Part shown: positions 1 through 9,889 of the stretch, one piece after another
How the letters are laid out: each line of letters starts with the position of its first letter
Numbering within the stretch: the first letter of the stretch is position 1
DNA from: Zygnema cylindricum
Lineage: Eukaryota > Streptophyta > Zygnematophyceae > Zygnematales > Zygnemataceae
Direction: 5' to 3'
Length of the DNA stretch: 14,978 nucleotides
NCBI GenBank assembly: GCA_037447655.1
Contig: JBBHKE010001188.1
Span: 362,132 to 377,109, forward strand
The notes under the pieces: generated by a model
Databases searched by the model: none
Told to the model about the DNA's origin: nothing
Seen by the model: the letters and a program-made list of their open reading frames with translations, nothing else
Program-made: the position numbers and the translations under genes

Positions 1-128
1 CGATATGAATTTAACCGATACCCAACACTACATAACACAACTTACGATAAAGGCGCCGACCAAAGGCCTACCATAAAAACGCCTACTTTTTAACTATGGT
101 CTCATCACTTCCATTTCAAAAGTCAAAG

Positions 129-210
129 GTACAGGCGTCAACATTGACGTCAACTCGTTAACGAATCTGTACAATTTCTGTACGTTTTCGTACATGCTGA
201 CGTTGACTCT
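129..210. promoter_or_regulatory. Cluster of ACGT and GTAC cores upstream of AUG6
   Basis: A perfect TGACGTCA palindrome at 145-152 (a bZIP/CRE-type C-box), extended to TTGACGTCAA, is followed by further ACGT cores at 182-185 and 200-203. GTAC cores lie at 129, 169, 180 and 190. GTCAAC and its inverse GTTGAC flank the block. In plants bZIP factors bind ACGT cores and SBP-type factors bind GTAC cores. That these sites act on AUG6, whose start codon is about 550 bases downstream, is inference. The rest of 1-751 shows no coding signal. Confidence -1.
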
Positions 211-751
211 TGCGCCAAACCAAAATTGTCCTCGTGAAATTCAATCCCTAAAAGGTAATAAACGATTTAAAAACTGATAAAAATGTTGCAGTATCCTCAG
301 TTATTTGAAATTGTTTCCAGTTCATAGGGATGGATACGGTAATGTACCTTAAATTTTAAATTCTAATTTGTTCACAGAGATTTGCAGTTTCTTCCCCCAA
401 ATTTTTGAGTCTTGTGACCTTGTGACTCCGTGAGTTTGGAACTCGATTAGCATTCTGAATGTAGTAGTAATTTCGTCCTAATTTTCACTGAAACATCATC
501 TCGAAAATCTTTTTGTTATTCGAAATTTCATCTTTGGACATAAATGGTAAACTTCTTCTGCTGTTCGAATATTCTTAGCTGCTTTCTGTATGCTTTACAG
601 CAAAGTACCGAAATGCACTCAAGCCTACCTATTCACTTCAGCTTTTATCAATAATTCTGCAAAATTATGCTAATAACTGGGTAGTAAAAACTAAAAAGTT
701 TGAAAGCTTTTCAGTCATTGATCCAGCTTCTCAGCACCAGTTGCATCAACC

Positions 752-3700
752 ATGGAGCCATGCTTTTCGAAGGAGTTACTGGATCGTGAAGCTTGCATGT
801 TCCACAACCTTCGCTTGCTTGGTTTCAATGAGAGGAAACTTGGCCTAGCTCTGGTTCCAGGCCTGTTTACACGAAGTAATCCCAGCGCAGGAGATAAAAT
901 ATTTTATTTCTTGTTCTCTCTTCTGAGACCAAATCAGTATGAAGAGGTAAACAAAAAGCCAACATCATCATGCCGTTCAATTTCTGTCTTCATCATGTCT
1001 TTCTCTGCATCATTTAGTTCAGCTCCTTCACAAGTTGGGGCATCCAGCTAAACTGCTGCTTTTTTCGCAAGCTTCTTGATGTTGTTTTGCTGTCTGTAGG
1101 TGCTTTTGAAGTTCAAGTTTTGATGTGCAATTCGGTGTTTTCAGTTCGATGACAATTTCCTTTAGGTTATGTTGTAGTAACGTTCAATGTGCATGTTCAC
1201 TCATCATAAAGCATCAAATTTTGCTGTTGTGTTTATTGTAGACTTATACCTGTAGGGTTCTGGTGCAGGATTTTCGAGGACTTTGGCCACATCACAAAAA
1301 GGCGGAGGCCTCTGCTTATAGGAAGGTGAATGAGTAGAAAAAAATAGCATCATAGATTCATTCACATTTATGAGCCACTGAGCTCACTGCATTGCCTTTG
1401 ATGCTCTAGCATTAATTTTCCTGGTAAACACGAATCCCTGGATGGTGCAATCTTAACTCTGTTCTGCAAGTATTGGTGGTTCCAATCGTTGATTCTGATT
1501 TTGGCAGGTTGTCCATGGATTTGTTTATGAACTAGAGAACATCGGTGCAATGCCAAAGAGTCATTCATCACGGTCTACACTTGCCAATTGCACGGGAGAC
1601 AGGTAGTTGATGTTCTTCAACTTCATCTCACATTCTCTTGTCAAATGTTATGTTTATGGATTTAAGTGTTTGGATCGTGTGACATTGTTCTGTTGTTAGT
1701 ATGCAGGACAAGCTGCCTCTGTGAAAGTAAAGTGTTACTTTTCCATGAGTTTGTTCAGTGGAACTATTGGGAAATACCTTGATGAAATCAACGTCTCTAA
1801 TCGAGTTTTTTCAAGTTTGATGTGAAGAATTTTTAGTATTCAATTGATCATCTTTGTGAGCTTGCGTGCCAGGTTTGTGAAATTGTTATTCCACCTCTCG
1901 AGCCATGCACTGGAAGTTGCATATAGTTCTTTGCCCTCTGCCTCACAACCATCTATTGACTTGAAGACTCTAGCTAAAGACTTTCAACAGGATGAGGACA
2001 CGCTAATGATGGCACATGTACGGTTTGTTATCACTTGCTTTCATTTTTGAAGGAAGTTGCTCCTTTCTTTTTCTGGTTGGTGATCCTCCGAGCAAAAGTG
2101 TTTTTCATTGCTGACCATTTCAGGTAGGCGTTGCACTGCTGCCATTTAGACATTTTCGTTCGCTTTCTTTCTCCTCTTGAAATATGAGACTACTGGGAAG
2201 TTGTTGAATACCGTGGTTTGGGCAGAAACTCATGGCACGGCAATTCTTGGAGATGAACATTGAAGATGTCAGGAAGCAAACTCAGCGGCGGACATTATCT
2301 AATGATATTGCCGAAGAGTACCGTTTACTTGTAGAAGAGGAGGTTTGTTATACGTGATCCTTGCTCAATGTTTGTTTGTGATTGTTTGATAATCATTACC
2401 TTTTACCTGAGTCAGTTCATTTAGCATCTTTGAAGCTGGCGTCTTTACTCTCCTCCAAGTTGTTTATGGCTCACAAACTTTATTGTTGAGGCTGTTTTGA
2501 AATTTGTGTAAGGTTTTGCTTTCGCAGGAGGCTTTAAAATTGCAGCTTGAGAAATTGTCTGCAACTTCTCCCTTGTCTCTTAATAAGTTGCAGGAGACAG
2601 AACGGCATTTGGAGTCCACTATGGAGTACACAGGCAAATACTTTCACTTCCCGTCTCTGAGGAACCTTCCTCTCTATAATCTTTACTTTTCTTTTGTGAA
2701 GGTGCAGATCATTCTTTCAGCTGCTTCATCTCCCGTCTATTGTGGAATCTTTTTCCTCCCAACATAGCTGTTTTTTTAAATGATTGTCATTGTAGTCTCG
2801 GAAGTAGGAAGGTTGAGGGCATAAAGCAACCTTCTTAACCATGACTATTTCTCCATGCACTGCAGATTTATGTAGAACACTCGCATCTGGTGCTGCCTCC
2901 GATCTCGTTAAAGAGCACGCACACCGGTGAGCATTGAGAAATAAGGATGCTAGATTCCCGGCAGTCGTTGCCCACAAAGGATTGTTTTTTTGTGCATATT
3001 TACTGACTGCATGTTATGGTCACTTTGCTGGAAAATTTCACATTGAACTTGCTTGCCTATGGAAGAATTTAACATTTTTATTATGTCTATGTGTGACTTA
3101 GTTATCTATTGCCGGATTTTTCTGCTAGCAGTTGAGGCGTCTGTCTTAAACCGTGGTTTTAAGTTGCTTTTTATGGTCTGGGTCAGAGGTATCAGGCGGT
3201 TTTTTGTTTTAGGAAATTTTCGGGTGGCCTCTGAATGCTGGCTGTTGTGGCAATAGATAGCTGATTCCTGTGTGCGTAAAAGGCATATGATTTTGAGGTG
3301 CAAACCGAAAATAGGTGGCATTGGAACTTTTTTTGGTCGTTGGCATGTAAATTATCCTTGTATGTAAGCTTTTTAAATATTGAAACGGATTGCTCACGTT
3401 GTACAGGTTCACTATACGAGGAGACAAAGTACGTGTATGTAACAAAATCAGCCTTTCCGATGCTGGTGCTACTGCATCACCTGCCTTTGGAAACACTCGA
3501 GACAGGAGAAGAGTGAATGAAGAGAAAACTAGCAAGGGCACTCCTAAAACAAAAACTACCATCAGTCCAGCAAAACATAATAAAACGGAGGGTGAAGGAA
3601 GTGATGACGTACTCAGTTGGGAAAGGATGTTCCATAACCTGCGGTCCTCAATTGACAGTCCCATGGCTCTGAGTTACAGTAACAGGATGCAAAGTGAGAT

Positions 3701-6700
3701 TGACCTTGTGGATGTAGTTAAGGGGCTTACTGAAGCATTGCAGCACGTGGTCAAACCTGCCACAAGCCTACAGGTAAGGCTAACCAGCATGTTTTTCATT
3801 TCAGCAGGTTTTTTGCTTTCTACTTACATGCTAATAAATACAGTGTTTCCAAATGTTCCATCTATTCATTAGTGTTGTGAGTTCACTATTAACCGGCAAA
3901 ACATTAACTGTTTATTACATGTTTTGTTGTTTAAACCTTTTATGAAAAGTATTTCCTAGTTAAATGAAAGATGTTTCCTATTTTTGTTCTCAAGTAGAAT
4001 CATAAGTGTTGGAGGATCCTTTTGGCTCAAGTGATTATTCTTGTACTTTTCAGTCGCGTTTGCATAAAGAGTAGATAGGCTGTGTTTTTGCTTTATGTAA
4101 TTTCCAGCTCCTCCTCGAAAATATTGAGTTTTGTCTGTTTTTGGATTTGGTTCCTTGCAAGGTTGATATCTGTTTTTTTGGCTGTTTGGCAGGCAATGTC
4201 TGAAGGAGGCCTTGGCGGTTATCTTCAAAGAAAATATGGTGGCCCTCAAGCAATCCATGCCCATGCCAAGAACCTGGAACCCATGTATGGCCTTTACAAA
4301 CTGCTTTTGGTGGATGCACAGGTGAGTGTCGCGTATCCTTTAGACATTCGCTTACTAACGTTCACTGTTGTTGGAGAATGTTTGCATTTGTATGGAGACC
4401 TCTGTCATGAAGGCAATCGATTGTTGCAATTGTTAACTACAACTGGCCGGATGTCAACGTTTAGGTTTTATTTCTGTTCTGGTTATTGTAAAGAAAACCA
4501 GAGTGTTAAACGGCCACAGGTTAAGTGAAGTAGGTGTCATTCAAACGTTTATTTATCCCCAATTGAAAGTTTATGGAGGTTGGTAATTCCACGTCCTCTA
4601 AGCAAAAAACTGTCCTGTCACCCCTGAGTTAGATGTTATCTATTTTTTTTGTCTCGAATCATTTAGCCTATGGAAGTATCGTGGGCCCGTGGGTCAGTTT
4701 GCAGGCTGATTTTTCAGTAGGCCTTTCCACGTTGGGTGTTTTTCCATCGTGTTTCTGCTCAGTGGATACTTTATGGTCCTGTATGTTAAAGGTTTGGTAA
4801 CCATGTGGAAGGACAGCATGGGCACACTAGAAAATTGTTCATCTAGTAGCAGTGCTCCTACTAAATCAAATGATGATGATGGCATCATGCTACGATCAGT
4901 TTGTATGCAGAACACCCTGTAAGATGTCAGAGTTTCAGATGTCATTGATATGTCCTTTTAAGGTGCCAAGTTATGTACGGTTCAAGTGACATCAGACTTG
5001 TAATCAACTACAAGGCGTGCCCCTGACGGAACTTTAGTACCCAGGATTATAAGCCCCCAGAAGCCCGTCAAACAAGGCTGTCAGGTGCTTTCCACATATA
5101 TCATACACTACCTCCACAAAACATTACAGAAGCGCACAACTTATAGTTAAAATCTCTTAGAAACTCTCTAATGTCTAGTATCGTGGTTTTTGATGTATCT
5201 TTTGGTCTAGCATGTTCGTGAAGTCCTTTGGAATTTCGATGCCAAGAAATTACCTTTGGTTGTCTTGCAATGTGCAGGAACTGAGAAGGAAATTCAGGAC
5301 AGATCTGAGGCAAGCAGAGGAAAGCATAGATGCATTGTATGTGCAAATTGAGGTATGTTTGTCCTTAAAACTTTGTTGGACTTTAATCCGTTAAGATCAG
5401 TAAGGCAGGTGTCCTGCGAGGAATGAGGCATCAACAACCAATGTTTGAATGTGTTGGTTTGTGTAATGCAGAATCGGAAAGATAACAGGTCTTCAAATGC
5501 TGAAGAGGCAGAGACAACATCCTCGAGCCCAAGCCTGAATGCTTTGGGTCTTTCATTAGTTCCTCCCACACCTGCTCAGAAGCCACTTGACTCAATGGAT
5601 GCTCCTAGAACTTTGTCTGCGCAATCTATTGGAGGTTACACTGGTGAAAACAAGCTACATTTTCTGCAATGGCGGGCCAGTGCTGGGGGCAATGAGAACG
5701 TTACAGATGGTTTATGGCCACCGATTGTGTGGGAAGAAGGTAAGTTTAGATATTGCGGGCCCATGTTGGATGAAATGCAGCAGTTCCAACCTTGCAGGCA
5801 CCTGATTTCAATAACGATTAGGTACTGATGGATGTTGTTTTAGGCAGTGCATGCCCCTATATCGGTCGATCTGTCCAAATTTGCACCATTGATTTCCAAT
5901 GGTTACGTAACACAGAACCAAATAATTTATGAGGACCTTGTCTGGGATGTACTGATTTTGTGGCTCAGCTACAGATTTTGCTGTCAGCTACTTGTTGTTG
6001 ACACCAATGCAATGTTGTTCCCGAGTTGTAGCAATAGTATGCAAGTTTTGCCGTTTATGTGTAATTCTAAATACAGGTTTTAGGATCCATGGTATGGGCG
6101 TGTACGCCATGGGTCCCAATTGCCTCGTACTGCTTTTCTTTTCATGGGGCGCTTGTGATGAACTTTCGTTGGAGGTATTTTAGTCCAAAGAATGATGAAC
6201 CGAGGTATGGGTGGACATTTTGATACTTTCAACATGCGAAATTCCTTACAGTTTGTCGTTCAGTTTTTGTGCAATTAATATTCTTCTTTCATTGTCGTTC
6301 GTTACCTGTCCCAGATCCAGAAGAGTTTTCAGCATCGCTAGTGTCTATGAGGGAGTCCGTGGAAATGGAGGCTTTGAAAAACAATCCCCCATATCAGCCG
6401 CCACAAATTGTTGAGGATGATTTGAAAGAGTCTACTATGAGCAGCAATTCCGTCTATACCACCTCACCAGAAGTCCAGAAGACCCACGTCACTAACTCAT
6501 CCAGAAGGGACTCCATTCCGTTGGTCAAGGACACCTCCGACTGGGATTTGTTGGGTGCGGAATTCTACCGTTTTAACCCTTTGAATGTCAATGCAGCAAA
6601 GCATATAGCTTGTGAAAAAAAAAAAAAATTCAAATGTGTCGCTTGAGAATTCAAAATGCTGAAACACTTGCATTACCATTAAACTAGTGGGGGAACCCCA

Positions 6701-6934
6701 TCACACCTTTAACTACTTATGAATTTGTCATCTTCTTGGTTAATTGGTCATTGCTAAGGGGACTTCTTGGTAACTTTTATCTTAGTGATTCATTTTGCTT
6801 TGCTTTGTTAGTTCCATAGTGACTATGACCAGCATAGCAAATCGAATCAAATCGTTGCAAATAATTGTATTGCAGGTTTTGATGCCCAGCGTGATTGGGA
6901 AGAGTTGGACATTTCGCAAGCGAGGCCCGTATAA
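752..6934 (+). CDS. AUG6: Augmin complex subunit 6 (AUG6/HAUS6), 13 exons, complete
   Basis: Proposed exons: 752-946, 1269-1325, 1508-1602, 1873-2017, 2226-2342, 2528-2633, 2866-2926, 3407-3773, 4193-4321, 5278-5352, 5472-5739, 6315-6554 (or -6611), 6876-6934. Phases agree at every junction. The start lies in a good context (aaccATGG) with an in-frame TGA 33 bases upstream. Residues 1-65 hold the HAUS6 N-terminal signature: MFHNLRLLGFN, then GLFTRSNPSAGDKIFYFLFSL, aligning with plant AUG6 as I remember it. Also matching are a DFRGLWP segment (66-72), a charged helical stretch (about 165-240), LASGAASDLVKEHAHRFTIRG, and IDLVDVVKGLTEAL. The C-terminal third is Ser/Thr/Pro-rich, low in complexity and probably disordered. 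Augmin is an eight-subunit complex that binds existing microtubules and recruits gamma-tubulin complexes to branch new ones in spindle and phragmoplast. The protein is about 637-656 residues, somewhat shorter than the roughly 740 I recall for Arabidopsis. Identity is secure; the junctions at 2017/2226 and 6554/6876 are the weak points. Confidence -1.
947..1268 (+). other. AUG6 intron 1
   Basis: It has a GTAAAC donor and a TGGTGCAG acceptor and is T-rich. The first exon's frame stays open to 1051, but this is read-through into the intron: the family alignment resumes exactly at DFRGLWP after 1268. I see nothing else in it. Confidence -1.
2634..2865 (+). other. Probable GC-AG intron in AUG6 (intron 6)
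   Basis: The exon before this intron must end in phase 1, because the next exon is open and family-like only in the frame giving LCRTLASGAASDLV. No GT dinucleotide in phase 1 exists between the last recognisable coding residues (…HLESTMEYT) and the end of that open frame at about 2767. ACAG|GCAAAT at 2633/2634 has the right phase, and GC donors are known to need a strong AG|GCAAGT-like context, which this nearly has. The acceptor is CACTGCAG, ending at 2865. The new codon formed across the junction is GAT (Asp). Confidence -1.
2927..3406 (+). other. AUG6 intron 7
   Basis: It has a GTGAGC donor (exon ends in phase 2, CG) and a GTTGTACAG acceptor; the split codon restores Arg (CGG). The 480 bases are T-rich. 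Short open frames on both strands here have no family resemblance and overlap the flanking exons in the wrong frame. Confidence -1.
3774..4192 (+). other. AUG6 intron 8
   Basis: It has a GTAAGG donor and an acceptor preceded by a T run (ctgtttttttggctgtttggcag). It is 419 bases long and AT-rich, with several internal runs of T. No coding or repeat content was recognised. Confidence -1.
4322..5277 (+). other. AUG6 intron 9, the largest intron, with a candidate cassette exon
   Basis: This 956-base intron has a consensus GTGAGT donor and a TTGCAATGTGCAG acceptor. The flanking exons join in phase 0, and the alignment to plant AUG6 runs across the junction without a gap, so no constitutive exon is missing. 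Inside, 4718-4918 is bordered by a good acceptor (ctgatttttcag) and a GTAAGA donor. It is open for 67 codons in one frame, with a Ser-rich and Asp-rich stretch (NCSSSSSAPTKSNDDDG). In the frame imposed by the upstream exon it begins with TAG, so inclusion would end translation at once. Confidence -1.
5740..6314 (+). other. AUG6 intron 11
   Basis: It has a strong GTAAGT donor and a CTGTCCCAG acceptor, with phase 1 on both sides (split codon GAT). The 575 bases contain a GTTACGTAAC palindrome at about 5904 and a short GGCGT-GT-ACGCC inverted repeat near 6098. Neither has an assigned role. Confidence -1.
6555..6875 (+). other. AUG6 last intron, donor uncertain
   Basis: The acceptor is TGTATTGCAG ending at 6875. 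The last exon is open in the frame that reads FDAQRDWEELDISQARPV then TAA, which requires a phase-1 donor. Two usable donors exist: G|GTGCGG at 6554/6555 and T|GTGAAA at 6611/6612. The first gives ...DWDLLG-FDAQRDWEEL, the second adds 19 residues. A third phase-1 GT (cGTtttaa) looks poor. A run of 13 A residues lies just past the second donor. Without splicing the protein would end near 6646 with a Lys-rich tail. Confidence -1.
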
Positions 6935-9090
6935 GTGGGAGCTAATACAACAATCTTTTTGATGGAAGAAAAATACATGTATGATTGTAGGCTCATTTTA
7001 GTGGGTAGTAACAATTCTGGCAGTAGCAGGGTGCCTGATTTTTCACTTAAATAACTATCACGGTCGCAAATAATGTTACGACAGAAATGGTCGTATTGGA
7101 TACAGATAATTTTGACGTGACCTGTTAAGGGGATTTGGAAATTTCGTGTAATCGTCAGCGAGTGCGCGCATCATTGGTCTGAACATTTTTTGTGGAACAA
7201 TTTTGGTGTCGACAGCCTCGATAATTTCTTTCATTCATACATTTCAATTGTCCATTATGTTAACATGTTATAAAATTAGATGGTCAATTTAGTTTCTGGA
7301 TCATATTTCATAAGGCGTTGCCATCTAGAGATGTAGAGATTCGCTGCTTAGCCAGGAAGAAGAACGTTTACAGTATATATGACCTATTGGTTGGAAGGAA
7401 AAGTTTGATTCATAAGATTGTGCGACAGAAGGTTGCCGCTATTTTTGTGGGATAACAAGCATTCCTAGTCTCTCCTCGAAGGTCTCCCTTTTAGTCGTAC
7501 TCTTGTCCCATCTGTAGCAAAGCTCTGGAAGCCCGAAGGGTCTGAGTCTGATGTCAGGTAAGTCATAAATGAAGAATCTAAGGTATTATAACGGAATTTT
7601 TTCAAATTTTAAAGCAGCCCATACTCTGATGGAAATGTACCATTTGTTCTGAAACATTTTTGTTTTTTCTGTGAAGACGCTTTTGGAGAGGTTTGAGGGA
7701 TTGCTGAAATAGGTTGTTAGGTGTGTTTTCACAGAGGAAATTTAGCTGAGGATGTTTGTTTTTTATTTTTATCTTTTTCGGGCAACGTGAAAATTTCTGT
7801 CTTTGAGGTGTACGGTTTGAAAAATATGGATTTAATGAAATCCAGCCGGAAGAATTTTATTCAATAAATGTCGATCATCTCCATAACGGTTTTAAGTTTA
7901 TTTCGGGATGTGAAATTAAATTATTATTAGAATACGCGGACTTAGAAGAAAGAAAGGAAATATTAAATTAAAGAATAGCACGCGGATTTGGAAAATGACT
8001 ATTTTTAAAGATAATATGTAGTTGGAAACAAACTGGTTAGTGAACAGCCCTTGTGAGTAAGGGTGTGGAGGGAAAAGGGAGGTCAATCACGAAAGGTTAG
8101 GGTATTTCACCATTGAAACAGAGCGTATACAGTTTCGGTGTAGTATCTAGTGAAAAACACAATTTTATTGGTCGAAATTTTTGTTTTGGGAGGAAATGTG
8201 TTTTTTCAGGTCCAATGAGTTTTGCACAAAATTACGGCTTTTTGCATCGATGGTGAAATACCCTTATTGTGGTTTTGTTCTTCACGGTATAGTTTCAATG
8301 ATTGGCATGTTTTTCTGCTTTAAAGTTTTAACCAGTTTTTATGCCTTTTTTGTCAAAAATAAAAGTTTATATTCACTTTACAATTAGTCTTTTTCCTTCA
8401 CATATATAAACATGACATACGTAAACAGTATCAAATCCAGATTGTGGGTTGTCAAATTGTGCACCAATATTCCGAAGGTCCAACAATGCAATTGTTGAGC
8501 TTTATGAAGGAATTGCAATGGTAAACTTGTCCAAGTACAAGGAAACAATGTAAACATAAGACCAAAACAAGACTGAAAAATGGAAACGGGATGAAGAAAC
8601 ACGAACAAGAAAAAGAAAAAAAAAAAGGGAAACTAAGTTGGTAAACCGTGCGGAAGACTCTAACACAGGAAAGTGCAAACATCGTCGTGAGAAACGTATT
8701 CTGAGTGACAGTTTTTACAGAATTGTATAGATTTTAGGGTTTTCTGTGTAAACTTGTAATTTTGTAGATAATGGTACTATTTTTTCAAAAGTAATTCAGA
8801 AGTGCAGTTTGTTTTTTTATAGATAATTTGTTAGGGGTGTTTTACCATTATTGTTTTTTATGTGTTTCTTTGTTGTGATATAAATTGGGTTGTGGTTCTT
8901 GTGCGTTTTTGTTGTCTTGGTTATGTTTGAAAGGGTCAAGTCCATTGTTTTGTGTGGTGTGCTAATTAGTTTTCCTCATTTTAGGATAAACATTATTTCT
9001 TGTGTCAACATTAACAATATTGAAAAGAACTATGACGGGTTATATTTTTTCAATCTACCAAATGCTTTCCCATAAAAATATAAAAAATTA
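6935..9090. other. Intergenic, AT-rich; AUG6 3' flank
   Basis: This is T-rich DNA with no recognisable gene on either strand. AATAAA hexamers occur at 7863-7868 and 8358-8363, but both are far from the AUG6 stop, so its polyadenylation site cannot be set from sequence alone. A patch with exon-like borders (7469-7557) is listed separately. A purine-rich tract with an A run lies at about 8576-8632. Short open frames around 8181-8680 are T-rich low-complexity products, not genes. Confidence -1.
7469..7557 (+). other. Isolated exon-like patch downstream of AUG6
   Basis: This 89-base stretch is preceded by an acceptor-like ATTCCTAG and followed by a perfect consensus donor, CAG|GTAAGT. One frame is open across it (SLLEGLPFSRTL, then VPSVAKLWKPEGSESDV). 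It is more balanced in base composition than its surroundings. It could be an untranslated-region exon of AUG6, an exon of an unseen transcript, or chance; I recognise no domain. Confidence -1.
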
Positions 9091-9144
9091 GGAGTGTGAC
9101 ATACACATGTTGCCCAAATACATATCATAACCCCATGAGTTAGA

Positions 9145-9390
9145 GTGCAATATGGCATTACCTCTCCAAAACACTTATCACATGCAGGCGGAAAGTACGG
9201 CACCAGCTGCCAAATTACTTGTCACGCACTAGCGTGCTATATGGGACTACCTATCAAAACGGTCGAGCACCACATTGGAGAAATGGAATTCACCAGAGGT
9301 CAAGAAAACACGATCAGACGGACAAGTTTATATCGAGAATATAAAGAGTTCTATAAGTGGTACGAAAGCCAAGATGGTCGAATTCTCTAA
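9145..9390 (+). other. Unrecognised 81-codon ORF in a compositional island
   Basis: An ATG-to-TAA frame of 81 codons sits in a stretch (about 9120-9400) whose base composition is balanced, unlike the T-rich DNA on both sides. The product is hydrophilic, with a Cys/His-containing middle (CQITCHALACYMGLP) and a charged Tyr-rich end (REYKEFYKWYESQ). I recognise no family. Within it, 9146 onward and 9235 onward share a degenerate 30-base similarity offset by 89 bases, so the frames differ between copies. This argues for a decayed repeat or insertion more than a working gene. Confidence -1.
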
Positions 9391-9561
9391 TGCAATACCA
9401 TAGTTGTTTAATTACATTGACTCGTAGTTTTTTAGTACATTTTATTCAATTGACCGTGACTGCACCTTTTTCTCGTTGCTAAGTTGTACCTTCCAAATCT
9501 AGTTTTTTGCTCTCCCCCACTACGTGACAACGTCTCATCCTGTTGTGATGATTTGGTGTAA

Positions 9562-9622
9562 TTATTGTTATTGTTATTGTTGTTGTTGTTGTTGTTGTCG
9601 CTGTTATTGTTGTTGTTGTTAT
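9562..9622. repeat. TTG/TTA trinucleotide microsatellite
   Basis: Tandem TTG and TTA triplets run through this segment, with one interruption (cgctg) near 9599-9603. It lies just upstream of the poly-C runs in otherwise T-rich intergenic DNA. Confidence -1.
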
Positions 9623-9742
9623 TTTGTTTTATATTTGTTGTTTATTCCTCCTTTTAATTGTCCAAATATGTGCTTTCTTTCGTTGTTTCACCATCAAGAT
9701 TGTCCTCGGTTGTGATGTCTCGAAATTGTCTCCCTCCCCCTT

Positions 9743-9768
9743 CCCCCCCCCCCCCCCCCCCCCCCCCT

Positions 9769-9826
<58 letters not shown>
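9743..9826. repeat. Two long poly-C homopolymer runs
   Basis: A run of 25 C (9743-9767) is separated by TT from a run of 57 C (9770-9826). On the other strand this is poly-G, able to form G-quadruplexes. The exact lengths are unreliable because homopolymers this long are prone to assembly and polymerase-slippage error. Open frames here encode only poly-Pro or poly-Gly and are artefacts of composition. Confidence -1.
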
Positions 9827-9829
<3 letters not shown>

Positions 9830-9889
9830 CCCGCAGACGGGCATCGGAAGTACTCCCACTCGCCCCCGGACAATATTTGTAGCCTACCC

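Noticed and set aside
3209-3664. 151-codon ORF on the - strand
   Set aside because: It overlaps AUG6 exon 8 antisense, where the + frame aligns to the family; no independent motif was seen.
8181-8682. Several 60-75 codon ORFs on both strands with many Phe residues
   Set aside because: They reflect T-rich or A-rich low complexity; no start context, domain or splice context supports a gene.
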